From Spongospora subterranea f. sp. subterranea (Eukaryota; Endomyxa: Phytomyxea; Phytomyxea; Plasmodiophorida), in the NCBI GenBank assembly GCA_049724395.1, contig JAUGWO010000166.1, positions 1 to 64,000 on the forward strand: a stretch of DNA of 64,000 nt, read 5' to 3'. The notes under the pieces were generated by a model. That model saw nothing but the letters and a program-made list of their open reading frames with translations. It did not search any database and was not told the origin of the DNA. How positions within the stretch are numbered: the stretch's first letter is position 1; the number at the start of each line of letters is the position of its first letter. Below, in pieces: positions 21,401 through 34,852 of the stretch. Made by a program: the position numbers and the translations under genes.

Positions 21401-21594
21401 CTGATAAATCCTCCATTGATACACGTCAAACGGGATGTAGGGCACGTTGTTGGATGGGATTGGGAAAATGGGGTAATAAGCGCTATGGCGATCATGAGAC
21501 AGATCATGAGACGCATAGAGGGACTGGAAAGCGTATCGTATATCCTGACAAGGGAAATGTTACTACTGGTCAGTCGCGTCATCAGGGTAGACAA
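18477..21594 (-). CDS. ABC transporter, ABCG family with N-terminal EGF-like region (ADP1-like)
   Basis: Half-size ABC transporter of the G family, placed with the fungal ADP1 type because a secreted Cys-rich segment precedes the ATPase. Order of parts: signal or anchor (MRLMICLMIAIALITPF), an EGF-like stretch ending CSCPPGFYGSQCQFG, a long luminal region, a membrane segment (AISCVTISLTMALCLVG), and the nucleotide-binding domain. That domain has Walker A GRSGCGKST, signature LSGGEKRRLTLA, Walker B VLLLDEPTTGLDS and H-loop TIHQPSP. Six C-terminal membrane segments follow. Splices seen are 21192/21133 and, in the Walker A exon, the GTGAGT donor at about 20228. Between 18690 and 18720 the frame changes just before the last exon (FCKGDSLPIDGEQ). 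I could not find an intron there, so it is a one-base shift or a very unusual splice. The start could be at 21594 or 21516. The substrate is unknown. Confidence 0.85.
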
Positions 21595-22374
21595 GGACTA
21601 TGATGAGGGGCCCCGCATTACCGATTCACATGTACTTCCCACTAACTGATGTCGATACGCCAACCAGAACAGGATTTACCATTGATGATGGTACTGTAAA
21701 GCGGACACGGCCCCAGTTGCCGTCACGTAGATTTGACAGACAGGCGGACTCCGTGGCGAATCGCGTTGCCTACTGCTGCCAGATTGAGATTGGACCCGAT
21801 GCTTGATTGGGGTTTGCATTTAACGCGAGTATACTAAAACGACCTTTCTAACCGCATGTTGAACTGAGTTTTTAGCGTACTCTCAAAATCAAACTCAACA
21901 TAATGGAAATGAAAGCTGTAAAGATGTATCGAAAAGAGCAGCATCGCCAACAAAAACTTCAATGTTAAACTCAAAGCGGGAAATTTATTTAGGAACCCAA
22001 TACTATCAGAGCCCATATATTTTCCAAGTTGAGACCACCTTAATTTGCCCGAAGCGGAATGTGCATCAAGGTCGAGTGATGAAAGTGAGTGAGGAAATAG
22101 GATTAGGGGAGTAGTACGTCAAACTTGACGAGCGTGATTAGAGGTGATTTATCGAAATTTCAAGAATTTCGCCGTAGATTTACAGCTCATTTGTTCATCC
22201 TTGACGTGGATTAAAAGTCGGCACAAGGTGCAAAGAGGTTACGCTAACAGTGCAATGACGGCGCCATAGTAGTGTATATATAGGATATCACTCTCTTTGG
22301 CTATTTCTTCCAGGTAATTCATTGCCTCTCAGTCGTAGCGCCTTTTGATATCAACAACCAGAGGGATATCCACC
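21595..22374. other. intergenic region between divergent genes
   Basis: About 780 bases between the divergent starts of the ABCG transporter (-) and ATP synthase subunit f (+). It holds no convincing ORF. A TATATATAGGATA sequence at 22276-22288, about 90 bases before the ATG, could serve the plus-strand gene as a core promoter. Confidence 0.4.
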
Positions 22375-22661
22375 ATGGGAGTTATGGATCATAAGCTGAA
22401 GGACGTCGCCTCATCCATTACGCCAGCGTCTATCACAAATGCGTACTCATCGTGGTTCAAGAACTATAACGCGAAGTACGTCGTCCCCGGGAAATTCAGC
22501 CCGCTTGTGCACGTGTGTATGTTGGCAGGATCTATCGGATATGCAATCGAATGGGTTTACAAAGGAGGTATGCTGAACTGACCACCATTGCCAGTATCTC
22601 CATTGAATAGGCTCTCTAACCCATTCTTTCAGATCATCATAAAATTGCCAAACATCATTAA
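22375..22661 (+). CDS. ATP5MF: mitochondrial ATP synthase subunit f
   Basis: Small membrane subunit of the F1Fo ATP synthase in the inner mitochondrial membrane, at the base of the peripheral stalk. Two exons (22375-22567 and 22633-22661) join in phase to 73 codons. Family marks are a KLKDV-type start, WFKNYNAKYVVPGKFSP before a single membrane segment (LVHVCMLAGSIGYAIEW), and a short charged tail DHHKIAKHH. The tail matches the HxKH...KYH end of animal subunit f and appears only after splicing the 65-base intron, which supports the model. The start at 22375 has a Kozak-like CCACCATGG. An in-frame ATG at 22345 is less likely. Confidence 0.8.
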
Positions 22662-22998
22662 TTTTGCTATAATACAAGTCATCCATTCAAAAACTTAACA
22701 AATACATATTCGTTGCAGAAAAAAATAGTCGTCGTGAACCATAACAGAACACATAAATGGGCGTTGCTGATTTTCTACTCCAAATTCAGGCGGATTGTTT
22801 TTCTCCATGAAATTAATCTGCTAGATGCCTCACAATTTTCTATTAATTTTTATTGATTTTGAACTTGCCTTTCAGGCGCGTAATGCTGAACTTCCCCAAA
22901 CATAATTAGGTTATTCTGCGGGCCTTGATCCTCTCCACATTGTGTACGCGGGGTTGGTCGTGGGCACCACACTAGACTAGACAACTGTCGCCGGGCCA

Positions 22999-23858
22999 AT
23001 GGCTGCCGTACAGGTCCATCTGAACGACATCATGTGCCAAGCGCAATGGCTGCTGGAAGCTCTGTCCAATCAGAATCTGGCGGCAGTTAGCACCCTAACT
23101 CAGCAGATATTGGCGAAGAACGGGCATATTCAGACCATTGTCACCCATCGTAATGGCTGAACGCGATATCGGATCCATTATATTCAGGGTGATAATTAGT
23201 GATTGGAATATATGAGGCCGAGGAAAGGATATCGGATATGAAGAAACGCATTGAAAATGTGGATTCGAGAATCATCGCTTTCGCATCACAGCTGGGGAAT
23301 TTAGAGTCCTCCCTCTACGAGTCGGTTTTGGAAATTCCAAAATGTGTAAATATCGATGGAAAATCAAGGAATGGTGAGAGTATTGCTGATATTGCTAATA
23401 GTTATCTCACGACTGTTGTGTCATGTTCTCCAGAGACATGCTCCGTTCAGGATTTGTTGGTCCTATCGGAGCGGTTAGCCTTAGTAAGCTCCGCTCCTGC
23501 CGATTTCATCGAACACAACGGGGTGTCAATCTGCCGGCCACCTGCACCGCTCGAGGATTTAATGGCTGCCAGCCGCCTTCATCTATCAGTTGAAGGTGTG
23601 TTTGAGTCGTTTCCCAGAATGGTCGATTTGTGATTCTTGTTGATGGCAGAGCTACGTCAGCAGCTGTCCACCAGCGATGGTACTCAATCAGGGGCAGCTG
23701 TTGATCAACAGACGCCGTCGATTCATCCTGCTAACGATGTCATTAGCGACCTGTTTACGGATGAGGTCCCTGAGGATTGGGATGAAGATATGAGTGATTT
23801 TGATGCTGATGAGGTGACACGATCATGGATGGATGCCTCAGGATTGAAGCAATCATGA
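22999..23858 (+). CDS. MED4: Mediator complex subunit 4
   Basis: Subunit of the Mediator middle module, which links activators to RNA polymerase II in the nucleus. Three exons (22999-23149, 23200-23595, 23650-23858) join in phase to 251 codons, close to the family's 250-290. An N-terminal helix pair and coiled coil (YEAEERISDMKKRIENVDSR) leads to the conserved block ERLALVSSAPADF followed by RPPAPLEDLMAASRL. This corresponds to the YAHRIS..SAP...RPPxPxExxMRxS signature of MED4. The C-terminus is acidic (EDWDEDMSDFDADE). The introns are 50 and 54 bases. Overall identity is low, so the call rests on the signature and length. Confidence 0.7.
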
Positions 23859-24209
23859 GCATTGAAAATTATTTATCGGTAATTATGGAGGTAAACTGCA
23901 TTTTTTACCTCATTGTTTTCGATGGTTCCTCGCTATTAATCCAGAATGGCTGCACTCTGCTCAATGATCACTTCATCGGTAAGAATAGTATCAATCAAAC
24001 TTGTAAAGGAGAATGATTGGCGAAACGCGTTGATATTAATAGGGTCTTTACTTGTGAAATTACATCGATATGATCTTCGGGGCAATGTTATCAGTGCTGC
24101 ATTATCCTGGAATCGACCAGCCCTATAGAACTATTATATCAGCAAATGTGCAAATCCCAATAGGAACAAAAGCAGGCGGCGTCAATGCTTGAAATTTCAA
24201 AGAACATGC

Positions 24210-27200
24210 TTACAGTGACGTATGTAGACACAAAAATGGTGTGATTTGTGATGTTGAGTACATAACAGTAATGACGTGATCTGATATTTGGTCAAGGTTC
24301 TCAATAGTCATGCTTGGTGAACTGAGTTTCACTTCCTTGAATTTATCGAACATATAATAGTTCTCTGTGATGAGTGATTGATTAATGAAAACCGATGCAT
24401 GGATCAGCCCATGTAGTGAATGAGCGATATGAGCAATCGGAATGGAGGCGACTATTGTAGACGAATATGATCTGGGGCTGATATTTACTTGCAATTTGTG
24501 GAGAACATCCCCTGCCCAGCTCCAGTGTTCTACCCATAGCACAGCAGCCTGTTCTACAGGTCCATCAGCAATTAAATAAACTCGCAGATTATCATCGACA
24601 ACATCCACAGACACAAAAACGGGGGAGAATATTTCTTTGATATGGTAATGGAGCATTTTCCACCGCTGTGTCCCGTACTCTAATGATGACCAACTCGCTC
24701 CAGGCCAAATACTATTAAGCTGCCAATAGAGAATACCCATTGTTTTGAAATCAGATCGGTCGCGTCGCCATTTCTCTATTCCTGGTACCATATCAGTTAA
24801 AAATTTTGTCTCTTTGGAACTGGGATGTCGTCAATCACCTGTTCTATAGCATATACTGAACACAAATAATCAACATCAACTAGGGGATGTAAATTGATGT
24901 TGTATAAGTACCATTGAACAGCTTGAGTTAAAAATATAGTGTTAGTTAGACTCTGGTTATCATTATAGTGAACTTGCCTTTGTATTTGTGAGATAATTTG
25001 TTCATTTCCGAATTCGTGCCGTTGACGATAGTTCATGAATTCACTTCCCCAAACCAAGTCGCTCTCTGTTGCTACCTAATAGTAGTAATAATAGGTTAGT
25101 CATTGTGTGGCTGAATTAAACATGATTGCTTACTGATTTTAGCGTATCGACTGATGGCCAGCTCTGATATCCAAACTCACTGATGAATCTGGCTCCAGGA
25201 TATGTATCTGGGTCAGCACAATCTCTGGATATTGTCGAAAAAATGCAGTCAGATTTAAAGGATCTTCAGCGATGAAACTAATTCACACTTTTCATAGTCA
25301 TAGAAATGTACGTCTCCATATAGGTTAGAGTTAGGGTCACCCCATCGTAATACAAACGGATCTTCAGATATCTGCCTGTATATAATTTAGGGCTGACCAT
25401 GGTTTGAATATGAGAAACATGACCTTACCCATTGCTGGGTGAGGATATGATCAACTCAATTGCAGAATTTACAGAGCGAACAGCTTCCCTTATTGTTTCA
25501 ATGTAGAGCCTAAACCAGCCTCCTACTCAGGCAATAATTATAGAATTAACGCAACATGTTATCACTTGGCGTAATCAACAATATACAGATGGGAATTAGC
25601 TCGGGTCTCGTTATACCACGACATCCCAATCTGTTCAAAATTCACTAATTCTATTTGCCATCATGATGTTAACCACACCCACCTCATTCTCATTGTTGGT
25701 TCCCATCAGCACGATACTGGCATGAGAACTCAATCTTGCAACTTGCTCGACAACCTAATTTCAAAGAATCCATTAGAATATAGGAATTGAGGGTAAAAAC
25801 TTCGGAGGCGCTGCAAAGTTGGGTCTGAAGTAAACTCAAATCTGTCCGAGAATAATGGTTATGTTATCAAATAACAATAACCACCTCAGCTTTGACGTTG
25901 TCAAGGAATGGTTGATCCCTTGGATAGGTAGCACATGCAAACATGAGCTCCTGCCATATCATTAATCCCAGCCGATCTGCGACGTCATACAAGTGATCTT
26001 CTTGATATACTCCTCCTCCCCAGACACGAATCATGTTCATATTCGCATCAACAACGTTGGACAACATATCTTCAATTTCCGACCTGGAATACAATTAGAT
26101 GATGAACCATGCCTAATATAAGGAAATACTCTGTGACATTGGATTGGAACGAATCTAATGGAATTAAATTAGCCCCTTTAGCGAATATGTCACGTCCATT
26201 CACCCTAAGCATGAACGTCTCCCCTGGGTTTGTTCCATATATCGGCTCCCGAATTAACTCAACCTGGCGAATGCCGATATTGACAGTTTTAGGGTCGCGA
26301 CCAAACCCGATTATGGAATATTTGGCGCGATATATGTGCTGCTGGCCATATCCACGAGGCCACCATAAAATAGGCTGAGGGATTTTGAAAATAAATTTGA
26401 CGCAATGGGACCCTGAACCCAAGGGGACCACAGTATGTGATTGCTAATGGACACATAAGACAACGGTTTTCCTATGCCATTGTTATTATGATTTACATTA
26501 TGGGCATCGAACGATGCCAACACTGTATAAGGCTGATTCCAGCCTTTGTCATCAATAGATAACAGTAGCTCCAGATCAACGCTGGAATTGTGATGATGTG
26601 TTTGAGTAAAAACAGCTCGATATATAAGCGGTCGTGCGCCGACTATTAGGTATGCGGATTTCCATATTCCCGAACCAGCGAAAGCAGGACCCTAAGCATT
26701 ACCATTGCCGTTAGTAATATGTCACATTGACCCTACAATCATGTATTAATACCCAATCCCAACCGAAATCACTCTGACTGTGATCAAGTCAGAAATTCTA
26801 GAAATGGATATGATGAACAGTATAAAAACCTTTTTCTGATCATATTCCGATGAGGTATTGAGTATTTCAGCCAATCACTTGATGGTAATTCATATGGAGT
26901 AGCTCGAGCGCGATCCCGAGAATACGTAACTGGGGAATGAATCGTCACCTGAAACAGCATGCAATTTTGGCTACGTTATATTTCCCATTCCAACGATCTT
27001 CACCTGTACAATATTACCGCAGCCAGGTTTAAAGGCCTTATGAATATCGAACATCCATGATCTAAACATATTATCAGCTGCTCCAACCTTGATGCCATTT
27101 ACAGATATTTCTGCTACTGTGTCTATACCCTAATATATGATATTGGTTGAAACCTCATCATAACCCTATTGTCACCTCAAAAATCAACTTTGCAGTCGAT

Positions 27201-27546
27201 ATATCTAGGTCTTCCGCTTTTAGTTCTTGAGCAGCAATAGTTTTGGAAAATATCCAGAAAGATTCACGAGACACCCAGCGATACTCCCGCTCATTAAAGC
27301 GATATAGTGGGTCCCCGATTATTCCCGCTTTGTATAGGTCCAGAAATATATTGCCTGGTACAGAGCTGGGTATCTGGATGGTGGCATTACCATTTCGAAC
27401 TCGCCAATCCATCCCATCCAGGGGTATAACCAGAGATTGGCCTGACCTGGGCTAAAGTGTCAGATCGATGGTTGGTTAAAGGATTCGGTCGGCGAAGGGC
27501 CTCACAAGCAAAAAGAGTAATATAGGATGATGACGAGATATCTCAT
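24210..27546 (-). CDS. MANBA: beta-mannosidase, GH2 family, secretory/lysosomal
   Basis: Removes terminal beta-linked mannose from glycan remnants in the lysosome or vacuole. Exon 1 (27546-27506) encodes a signal peptide ([14 protein letters not shown]) and joins over a 59-base intron to exon 2 at 27446. The N-terminal jelly roll has [19 protein letters not shown] and FNEREYRWV. The TIM barrel shows [14 protein letters not shown] and [14 protein letters not shown]. The acid/base glutamate lies in GTNNENE (about 25700) and the nucleophile in [10 protein letters not shown] (about 25160). Both are GH2 hallmarks. The gene is cut by about 12-15 short introns, many not placed exactly. The stop at 24210 gives a C-terminus of usual length. 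Confidence 0.9.
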
Positions 27547-27949
27547 AACGGTTAATGAATCGGGACTACACTGCCCTATTCCCTTTACCTATCGCTATCA
27601 ACCCCACACTCCCTGTCGTAACTTTCACCAAATGGGACTACACTACCCGCTCTCCTCCATATCAACCCACTGCTATATACCCACACTCTATTGGAACGTT
27701 TGCATTGATGGTCAAACGACAATGCAATTTGTCAATGTGTCTTGAGTGATTCGGCTGTGGTCACTGGAAAAGGTGTGCTAGAGACTGATTAACAAACCTC
27801 CTGGGATATATTCATTAGCTAAATACAACTTCCTCACAGCTGTAGACAATATGTAATCTCAATGTTTTATTTTCCAATCAATTAGATTGAATATATATAT
27901 AACTAAAACGCTTAATAAAAAAATGGAAAGCGCAGAGCGCTTCCGTCGG

Positions 27950-30900
27950 TTATGACAGCGATAAAGTACGAGACACGGCATGCATTGCCTTGGAGAGTAG
28001 AACCTGAATTGAGGAATCCCTGGCACCAACGCAATCGAACAACGTTGGCAGCACAGCTTGAAGCAAGGCGCGCCGCCCAATATATTTATGGCCTTGTTTG
28101 TCCTAGTACAATCATCATCCACTGTTGAAGAGTACCAATGTCGCGCCCTACCTCGATTTCCATGCTGGATAGCCGAGTCAAAATAGTCTGAACCTCTTTA
28201 ATTCTGAATCGTGGAAGTGGACGGTCGCTGAAAGAACAATCACATAAAATGAATGCTATTCGTTGACTGGCACGTACCCCGCTATGTGGTCATCATGAGC
28301 GAATGCTCGCAACCTGTCAGTACAGAACTTTTGAAGGACCGATAGTCCTTTCAAAGAGATATTCGCGGGCAAAGTTTCGACGAGACCAAATAAACTATCG
28401 ACACCAGCTAACATTAACCTTACTTTTCCTGGCGGTTCGTTTGCTGCTTCTCTGGTTTTCAGACCAATAATGGTTTGCGACTCGTGCGACTTAACCAGTA
28501 CTGATAGAAGATCATCCTGACAAAGAAATTCAACACACCTGTGTCTGTGCTAAAACAAACCGTTGAGACCTGGATTTGGCTGTCGGCACGACCCGATTGT
28601 GGGATGACATGAACACAAAGCAATTGAACAAGCTGAACTTGCAGTGCTTCATATTGAGTCAAATGATCAACTCCTAAAACGACACCATTTTCTGAGACTT
28701 GAATGCCGTTATGAGATGACCTGTAGAAGTTGAAACGATTGGGGCCAAATTTAGATGAGCTGCTAACCTGGAAGGCATAAACGATAGAAATTCACAAAAC
28801 GTCAGTTGTAATTCTTGCCAGAATTCCTGATGACTGTTTCCATCGTCATGGATGCGATTCAAAACTACGATCGCGCATGGAACAATTTCTATGAAAGCTG
28901 TAATAGCAGTGCTTATCATTTCCAAGGACGTGGTTCTAAACAACAATTATGTTGAAATCTCAAGCAAACAATCGTTTGAAACTATATCTAACGGTGATAC
29001 AATGACGGAGTGCAGTGAGCGAAGAAGCGGAACAATAAGGTCGATGCGTCCCTAATTATTTCGCAGATTCAAAAACAGACTCCAAAAAAAGCGCAAACGT
29101 ACTTGAACTTCAGGAGGGCAGCGTTGACAGTAAAGAGCCGAAAGAATTGGCATTGACCTGATCGCAAAAGCATTTGCTGTGATGCGATCGCTTTCCTGTG
29201 TCTCCCTACCCAAAAATTTTGAGAACGCATAGATGAAGTGCGAATATATTACGTCGAAACTGTCACTCCCCCAGCAACATATTTGACGACTTGTAGGAGG
29301 ACGGCAGCGTAAAGATGCGCTGGTGATTCGACAACGATTAATCGATCTATTAAGAGTAAGGTCGCTCGTTGCAGGGATGTCTCACGCCGACATTGAGGAA
29401 CGGGTTCTCGAGCTTGAGTAGGCGCTATGACAAAATAAGAGAAAAAACGAGTAAATTAAACCTTGTCAAAATACCAAGACTGGCTAAATGATCCGCAAGC
29501 TGCATCGTAAAGATTGTCAGTCAACAATAAGAACGTTGTCACTGGAGACGAAACATACCTGAAGAAATAGTAGAAGATCTTGTCCAGAGAATAAATTTGA
29601 GGACGATTCTCCGATCAAAGAAGAAACGCAATCAAGCAACTCAGTGTATACGTCGAAAGGAACATCGGAGTGCAGTTCCATTGCATGAAGAACGACAGAT
29701 TGAAACAGTATCACAACCTATAATGCAACGTTTGAGAAACTTAAAAAGAAAAAAAATCAAGATGTACTTGATCAGTCAAATTTCTGTTAGCCGATAACAC
29801 GATGACTGTTGACGGAGATTGAAGAATTTCACGTATTGAAGCGATTGCGTAATGAGCAACTTCAGAACTCTCCATGCAAATTGCGTTCCGGACAAACCTG
29901 TAGAACGATATAAGAAAAGAGAACCAAAAAACGACATAATCTATGCTACGTCAAAAATGTGGCCCAAGCTTTGCACCCATCAACGCTTTCATGAAATCGG
30001 AAGAACTGACGCAATACTCTGGCCGATCCTTGCAGGGCATGCACCCGTGTTTCGTCCCATTGTTTTTCGGCAGTGTCCCGGCTGTGGTGCATAACCATCA
30101 TCAGAGGCAGACCGGTTGCCACCTCAGTTCTAAGAGTCGTTAGCTCTTACCATTTACAAGATAAATAACAATAACAATTCTTACCCTAACTGAGACGCAG
30201 ATTCTACCTCGCTGGGTAGATCGCGTTTTAGCTTATCCGGATTAAACAAGGAACCATACAATCGAAACAAAATTTCATTGAGGCAAGAGTCCCAGCTTTC
30301 CAACGAAATGTAGGCACCGCATACGGCGAATGTGGAATGTAGGATTTGAACAGCACTGTTGCGAAGCTCAGCTCTTGAATCCATGCATAAACCCGCGAGT
30401 TCACAGAAGAGGACTGATTGGAGATCGTCTGCTACTTTGTTCGCCAGCCCAGGATCTGCAGTGGGTGTACTTTCCCCGTTTGCCCTTAAACGGATAAGAT
30501 GATCCGAAACCTAATTGAAACGATATTTGGTAAGGGAAACAAAAACCAAAAAAAATCAACGACCTGCCAAAGAAGCCCAATTGACGTGAAACTAATGTTA
30601 GCAACAAGCCGTTGTCGTCCATACATCCCAATGGTATGGACCAAGCTTGCATAAAATTCGTTTGGGAAAGCGTCTGGAAAATGGAGTAAGTGTTAGCAGG
30701 GAAACAAAAAATATCGCATGTTCCCATTACCGAGAAAATCGTCAACGATGAGCTGAACCACCTTGAAAGCCAGGGGAATATGATCAGAAACATCCAAAGA
30801 AATAACGTCACCCAGCAGAACAATGATTGTTGGCCATCCATCGCCCAGCGTGGATCCCTGAACAATTGTCATAAACAAAAAATGGCGTTGGACAGCATGA

Positions 30901-33774
30901 TAAGAGTTGACATTGGTTTGTAAGATATCATAAAGAGCCAAAAGAACTGCAGTGCCGTTTTCAGCATATCGCCCCTTGAGGGCAGGACGTAAACTTTTCA
31001 GAAACATCGCCTGCGATGCTCCAAAATCAGCCTGTAATTAACAAGGAGCATTAAAGGCAGCAATTCAGCAACCGCCATATCATACTGGTTGAGAGCCAGA
31101 ACCACTAACGGCCTGATGTTCAATTAGCTGTTTCAGAGACGTTTTGACCAAACGAATAATAGACTGGACACCATATGCACGAATGGCAAGGTGCTTGGAA
31201 TGAAGCACAGCGGAGAGGTAATCGATACAAAATTCCCAAAGAAATCCAATTCGGAAGGTGTTGGCGGTAATTAACTTGATGAAATTGACCAGTGGGAACC
31301 TAAAAAACAATAAGGTTTAAAATTGCATTTGGTATTGATATTACATTCTGTTAGGATCAGGGTTGGAATTCTCTGTTGTTGCACTATTTGCGAGAGAAGA
31401 AAGCGAAAGAGATCCGAGAGTGGATAGAATTTGCATTAGGGTTGTCCGGTCAAAAGAAGCAGACGAATCGAAAAACCCACCAAGTGCCTTGGTTAAGAGT
31501 TCAAATTCACCAACGGCGTTACTTGACGCAAAAAATGAATATATAATGATAATAAACATATCCTGACTAACATTTTGCTGGAAAATAAGACTGCGTCAAG
31601 TTTCTCGAGCGTTGCAAAGATGACAGCCCATGATGGGTTGAGCTTAGTTGCGCACGCATGAAGAACATTAAATATGCACTTCATAGCCTGGAGATTTTTA
31701 GCCGACATAGAGCACTGAGACAGTTCATGGGATAATGAAACATCTGAATGATGCATCAGCAACAACCATGTAATCAGAACACATGTTACCAAATATACGG
31801 TCTTGCAAATTCCTGAAGCCAGGTGGCAATGTCAAAATGCACAAGGATTTGACAAACTCTGCAAGAGGGGCCTCTCGATCCAGATAGCAGCACATGTGAA
31901 TATAAACGACTGAAATCCAAGTAAATAATATTGGACCTAAAATTAATCAATCAATTGGAATTTCCAGGAAAATGGGCTTTTCGCCACCTGCTCATCTTGG
32001 TGAGCATGGTCAAGAAGCATCATCAAAGCTGCTAAAATTGGGTACCATGACGCTATCAGCATCGAAGGCAAAACTTCTGGGGATGCTTCAGGAGATATCA
32101 CCTGTTTAGATAACTGGTTGAAAGCGTTCACGATATTGTAAAGTGATTCCGTCGCCAGAGTAACGGCGTAACTAAATATATACATTGGCAACGGCAAGGC
32201 AGCTCAGATCATGAATCATACAGATCGTCATATTCAGGAGAATAATTTTCTCCCAGAAGATCCAGCCCTTTACTTTTTCCAACGTGAAATCTCCATAACG
32301 TTAACGATGTGGCCTTTTTGTCATCCTCCAGAGATATTTGATTGGCAACGCGTCCTAACCCATGAGCCATCGATGCAAATATTTTGGTATTTCGTGGACC
32401 ACAATCAAAATTGATGAAAAAAGACGTGAGCAATCTGAGAAACCGAAAGGCATTTAGATAGGAAAACTCAGAACCTAATCGAATTTCACCGACTTTGGGT
32501 GCTCGGTGAACACTTTAAAAGCTTCAAGAACGAGAACTCGCTGCCACAGATGAAATTCCGGTTCAAGCATTCGGATTAATAGCGACATTAAGGATTCCGA
32601 TTCGATAGTCAGAGTCTTGCCATAGTATAAAATAATGTTGACAACAGTATGGATCAGTCGCACAACAAGTTGGAAATCGCTTTGGGCGTTGAGTAGGCGA
32701 ATAACCAGAGGCCTCAACTGTTAAAGAAACAGCGACTAAGACAGATAAGTCAAAATATCCGGCACAATTTACCTGGTTGCGGATGGCGTCGATGAAAAGC
32801 TGGTGCTCTTGTATGAAACTTGCGTAATCTTTTGTGATGAAACTGATCAGTTCAAAGAGAATGGTACGCGGAACATCATGATGGACAGCAGTAAGCCACT
32901 GCGGAGGATCACCCGACGCCAAGAATAATAAATCAATAAACAAACGGAGTGCAGTTGTTTGTGATACGGTCAGCGGACTGTCGATTCGAACAGCCTCCTG
33001 AGGATTTTCCTTCGGTTTTTGTGCTTTCATCGCCCTCTCAAATACGAGAGATATCACCTACGATGGAATATCAGACCGCGCGACGGTTGTTTACGGCAAA
33101 TAATACCTGCTGCAAAGTCGCTACAGCTGTATTGTAAATGATAGGGAGCTCAGATACGTGCAACCGGAAGCATATGCCTGCAAACACAGCCATCAGAGAG
33201 GTTACGGGTATTGAAATCTTCTTTCCTACCCAATGCTTGAGGAATTGTATCTTCTCCAGCTTCAAAAGTGGCAGGGTTTGCCAACATCGACAATGTCTGC
33301 AGTATTCGTAGGAGAATATCGGACTGCGTACTTTCCGAAAGAATTCGCAGAGTCCCAATCAACATCGCGACCGACGCTGGAGAAAGAGCTCCGAATGAAG
33401 ATAAACGCTGCATCGAGTTCAACGACATCAGGACCAACGGAGGATGCTTAGTGGCACATGCCAATAAGAATGGCTGAATTATTAGATCAGAGCGCAACGC
33501 TAAAATACGTCATGTCACAAAACGCCTTGGGCGAAAATCAGGTTTGAGATTACAGACCTTCCATTAGATCAGACTCAATACGAGTGTCTTGCAATGGACG
33601 TAACCGTAAAATCGCTCTTTCTGCCGCCTACGACAATCACATAAGCCAACGCAAAATCGATAATCTGAACTACCCAACCGATTTGACCTCAGTATACTTT
33701 TTACGCGACTCTAAACTAAGAGTTCTGAGATCGGATTCAACCGCCCCAATATGGGACAGCGCTGGTGACGCCAT
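27950..33774 (-). CDS. MON2: MON2 (Sec7/BIG-related Golgi-endosome traffic protein)
   Basis: Large HEAT-repeat scaffold related to the BIG Arf-GEFs but without a Sec7 domain. It works with Dop1 at the trans-Golgi and endosomes. The first exons are clear: 33774-33679 (MASPALSHIGAVESDLRTLS), 33627-33558 (AAERAILRLRPLQ) and from 33499 (SDLIIQPFLLACATKHPP). They match the MON2 N-terminus with introns of 51 and 58 bases. Further blocks fit the family: VVFERAM near 33040, a middle WQRVLVLEAFKVF block near 32530, and TIVQGSTLGDGWPTI near 30860. The last frame, ending at 27950, reads LLQAVLPTLFDCV, like the MON2 C-terminus. There are many short introns and total length is roughly 1,500-1,650 residues. 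Confidence 0.85.
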
Positions 33775-34171
33775 GCGTCCGGATTGTGTTGAATTGTCGT
33801 CAGAGGAGAATGTCTCTGTGCATTGCTATATAGGAGTAATCTGATCGGTATGTTATCGAGAGCCGCGGAATCCACTCAGGTGTAAGTGACCACCTGGTAG
33901 ACTGGTAGGGTCCCATTCACCAACGCGGCCACTGCCCACGAGTCACCGCAGTACATTTGGGTGTACAGTACCGGTACCCGCCAGCACTTGGAACATTATC
34001 ATGACGTCAGATATCTCCGTTTATCAAAATACGACGAGAGGACCTACAGTTATCAATGAACAGCACCCTCATAAACTGGTCACCATATTGACACCACATT
34101 GCTTTCATGGAATTCATAGTTTCTAAACATGTCGAAGATATGTGAGTAGAATGAAGGCTTTCGATCAAATC

Positions 34172-34602
34172 TCAGCAAGAGGACGTCAAAAACGGAAAAC
34201 TTCGGTATACGCCCGTTCTGTGTTTCCCTTTAACTTGAACGCCAAGACAGGATGGCCAGTCTTCCTCGATATTCAAATTACTGTGAAACACGGCCTCGGC
34301 GGCGCCGGATGATGTCCGCCGTCCTGTTGACAAGACGCTGATCGCGGTACCCTTGACAATGGGCCAGCACTGATCCATCGTGTGACAAAATCGGCTCCAG
34401 ACAAGGATTATCTTGAGTGACATGAGCTCCTCCGTCTCGATAAGAGCCCCATCACTTTGACCATCGTGAGCGGGTTCACATTTATCCATCCCGTTTACTC
34501 CTCTGACCAACTGAATCTCAAATGGAACGAACCCTTTCCGAGAGTGGCCCGCAGGTACATCCACCTCAACCGAGACGGGTATGAGTAATGAGTCCTGCTG
34601 AA
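34172..34602 (-). CDS. hypothetical protein fragment
   Basis: Minus-strand frame of about 140 codons with protein-like composition, containing SVEVDVPAGHSRKGFVPFEI and later EEDWPSCLGVQVKGKHRTGV. It extends upstream of the first ATG to about 34600, where a TTTCAG acceptor-like site sits, so it may be the last exon of a gene whose first exons are not visible. I recognise no domain. It borders the left end of the duplicated ankyrin block. Confidence 0.35.
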
Positions 34603-34852
34603 AGCCGAATTACGATAACCAATTGATTAGTGTAGAAAATGCGTATTGCTTCCTCTGGATTTCATTTACGAGAATGTATTCTTTGACTTTCCATTACGTC
34701 TATCATCTAAAAATTTGAACAGAAAGTCCGGTTTACGTTAAAATGGAGACAGTATTTTTCTGCAGGAGAAACCCTGACAAATAGTTCCGTATGTTTTCCC
34801 TACAAAACGGTTAGAATCTGGCGGAAATGAGCATATCGACGTAATATGCAGC